7,027 bases of DNA from Caldilineaceae bacterium (GTDB lineage: Bacteria > Chloroflexota > Anaerolineae > Caldilineales > Caldilineaceae), in the NCBI GenBank assembly GCA_026645635.1, contig JAPKMV010000175.1, positions 1-7,027 of the forward strand. The letters run 5' to 3'. Below are positions 5,835 through 7,027 of the stretch, in pieces. The notes beneath the pieces are model-generated. The model did no database searches and was not told where the DNA came from. It was given only the letters and a program-made list of their open reading frames with translations. Each line of letters starts with the position of its first letter. Within the stretch, counting starts at the first letter, position 1. The position numbers were made by a program, and so were the translations under genes.

Positions 5835-6320
5835 TCATGGCGCGGCGAAGAGCGCCAGCACGTACTCCTCAGTCTCGGCGCCGCGCGCATTGGCAAAGCC
5901 CTTGTCCTCGCCCACGACGGCGAAGCCGCACTTCTCCAGGACCCGCAGCGAACCGGCGTTGTCTTTGGCCGCGCGGGCGTAGATGGGGCGGGTGCGGTTG
6001 ACATCGGCCAGGAACGCGGCGAGGGCGCGGGTGGCGATCCCCCGGCCCCAGAACGCCCGGCCCAGCCAATAGCTCACCTCCGGCCGGCCCTCTTCCTCAT
6101 AGCTGAGCACGCTGCCCGCGATCTCGCCGTCCGCCACGATCGTGCGGATGATCACCGTAGGCTCAGCCAGGATGCGCTGCCAGCGCGCCATGAACGCAGC
6201 GCGGTCGGTGGGTTCCTTGACCGTGAAGGCAGCCATGTAGTTGGCGTCCGGGTCGGCCTGCTGATCGAAAAAGGTGGGCAGGTCGTCCGCCACAACCGGG
6301 CGCAGCAGCAGTTCGTTCAT
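5835..6320 (-). CDS. RimJ/RimL-type GNAT acetyltransferase
   Basis: 161 residues with the Acetyltransf_3 layout: LLLRPVVADDLPTFFDQQ (4-21), central strands ending in EVSYWLGRAFWGRGIATRAL (81-100) with acetyl-CoA loop WGRGIA (91-96), and the NAGSLRVLEKCGF motif (121-133). Relatives acetylate ribosomal protein N-termini, amino acids, antibiotics or other amines, and the substrate is not readable here. The segment PDANYMAAFTVKEPTDRAAF (24-43) is typical of a subgroup often annotated simply as GNAT. The ATG at 6320 comes 8 nt after the stop of the upstream RibD_C-DUF4180 gene, so the two are probably cotranscribed. No strong Shine-Dalgarno is seen, which fits translation by reinitiation. Confidence 0.87.
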   Translation of the reverse strand: MNELLLRPVVADDLPTFFDQQADPDANYMAAFTVKEPTDRAAFMARWQRILAEPTVIIRTIVADGEIAGSVLSYEEEGRPEVSYWLGRAFWGRGIATRALAAFLADVNRTRPIYARAAKDNAGSLRVLEKCGFAVVGEDKGFANARGAETEEYVLALFAAP

Positions 6321-6328
6321 GGCGCGGC

Positions 6329-7027
6329 TCAGCCTGCCAGCCAGGTCTGTGCCGCTGCCACGGAGGGCAGGATGCGAATCAAGTTGTGGGTTCTGTGCTC
6401 ATAGGCGAGTTCGCTGAACCTGCGCCCATAGATGGCTGGGTCCGGGACGACAATGGCGAGCCGCACCTGATAATTGGTGAATTTCTGGAACACCTCACCG
6501 GCCAGCCCGCTGCGCAGGTCGAAGAAATTGCCGGCCAGTTCATTCTCGGTCAGGATCAAGCCTGTCACATCGGCGCAGGCGCTGAGTGCATCGTTGATAT
6601 CGCGAAAGTCCTCGATGTGAATGCCCGCATCTGCTGCCATCAAGAATCCGCGTGCCTCGTCCATGTCATTGCTCCCTGTCGTTGCGCCGGCCAAGCCGTC
6701 GCCATCCATCTTGGTGATTTGATAGCGAAGCTCGACCATGCCCGCACCCATTTGTTGAACCGCCACCAGCCGCAGCACTGGGCTGAGAACCTGGCGCGGG
6801 AAGAGCGGTTTGCCGCGGCCCAGTGTGGCCGAACCGACCTGGACGATCAGCTCATCGAGCAGTCCGGCATCATAGAACTGCCCCGCCAGCTCGCCGCCGC
6901 CGACCACCCAGATGTTCTTGCCCTGCGCAGCCGCACGCATCGCATCGATGACTTCGGCCACATCGCCCCGGACAAATCTGACATCCGCGCCGGCCACCTC
7001 GGGGAGGCTGCGGTGGGTGAAGACCCA
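6329..7027 (-). CDS. Dihydrofolate-reductase-family (RibD_C) domain fused to a DUF4180 domain (5' end cut by window edge)
   Basis: 232 residues are visible and the frame is open at the right edge, so the N-terminus and start lie outside. Visible residues 1-106 are the C-terminal half of a RibD_C/dihydrofolate-reductase-like protein. They begin WVFTHRSLPE, followed by KNIWVVGGGELAGQF (37-51), DELIVQV (58-64), LGRGKPLFPR (69-78) and the final strand MVELRYQITK (97-106). These NADPH-type reductases are usually single-domain. After a linker (about 107-121), residues 122-232 form a complete-looking DUF4180 domain: NFFDLRSGLAGEVFQKFTNY (167-186), LAIVV (190-194) and a closing helix. DUF4180 has no known function. 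The join is in frame with no stop, but a Shine-Dalgarno and ATG sit exactly at the junction, so a separate DUF4180 product is possible. A sequencing error hiding a stop cannot be excluded. Confidence 0.85.
   Translation of the reverse strand, partial: WVFTHRSLPEVAGADVRFVRGDVAEVIDAMRAAAQGKNIWVVGGGELAGQFYDAGLLDELIVQVGSATLGRGKPLFPRQVLSPVLRLVAVQQMGAGMVELRYQITKMDGDGLAGATTGSNDMDEARGFLMAADAGIHIEDFRDINDALSACADVTGLILTENELAGNFFDLRSGLAGEVFQKFTNYQVRLAIVVPDPAIYGRRFSELAYEHRTHNLIRILPSVAAAQTWLAG
6662..6677 (-). promoter_or_regulatory. Internal ribosome binding site and ATG at the RibD_C/DUF4180 junction
   Basis: On the minus strand AGGGAG (6672-6677) is followed after 7 nt by ATG (6662-6664), in frame with the larger gene. 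Starting here gives a 111-residue protein with about 24 residues before the NDAL segment, which is about the normal length and N-terminal extent of stand-alone DUF4180 proteins as I recall them. It may be the original start of a once-separate DUF4180 gene, still usable for internal initiation. Confidence 0.5.

Overview
The window is GC-rich and densely coding, with short gaps and no gene-free stretch over about 160 bp. Three features suggest a Chloroflexota bacterium (Anaerolineae/Caldilineae type): a DUF2079 membrane protein ending in beta-sandwich modules, short Wzz-like proteins, and several families of short dispersed repeats both between and inside genes. This assignment is inference from gene style and repeat type; no marker gene is present.

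Left part (1-4898): an envelope or exopolysaccharide neighbourhood. On the minus strand, in transcription order, are a Wzz-like protein that appears to have lost its second membrane helix (4287-4898), a two-helix Wzz-like chain-length protein (2569-3288), and a large DUF2079 polytopic membrane protein (1-2410) that runs off the left edge. Between the two Wzz genes, on the plus strand, is a divergent DapB-like dehydrogenase (3449-4249). It keeps the DAPSGTA signature but lacks the catalytic histidine pair of true dihydrodipicolinate reductase. The Wzz and DUF2079 genes plausibly act in polysaccharide assembly or glycosylation at the membrane; the DapB-like enzyme has no obvious place in that pathway.

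Right part (4932-7027): a compact minus-strand cluster of small enzymes. Its order is a dihydrofolate-reductase-family (RibD_C) domain joined in frame to a DUF4180 domain (cut by the right edge), a RimJ-type GNAT acetyltransferase, a second GNAT closely resembling E. coli AaaT/YhhY, and an ABM-type monooxygenase or stress-protein homologue. Gaps are 8 and 40 nt, and the last two genes are separated by only 4 nt. A strong hairpin followed by a T-run lies just after the last gene and probably ends the transcript. The theme is small-molecule modification, with no obvious single pathway.

The points most worth checking are the RibD_C-DUF4180 fusion with a Shine-Dalgarno and ATG exactly at the domain junction, the histidine-less DapB-like protein, the helix-deleted Wzz protein, and the dispersed repeats that have become coding sequence in the DUF2079 gene. 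The long plus-strand frames opposite the minus-strand genes look like GC-rich shadows. I see no CRISPR array, tRNA, rRNA, transposase or convincing complete novel system.
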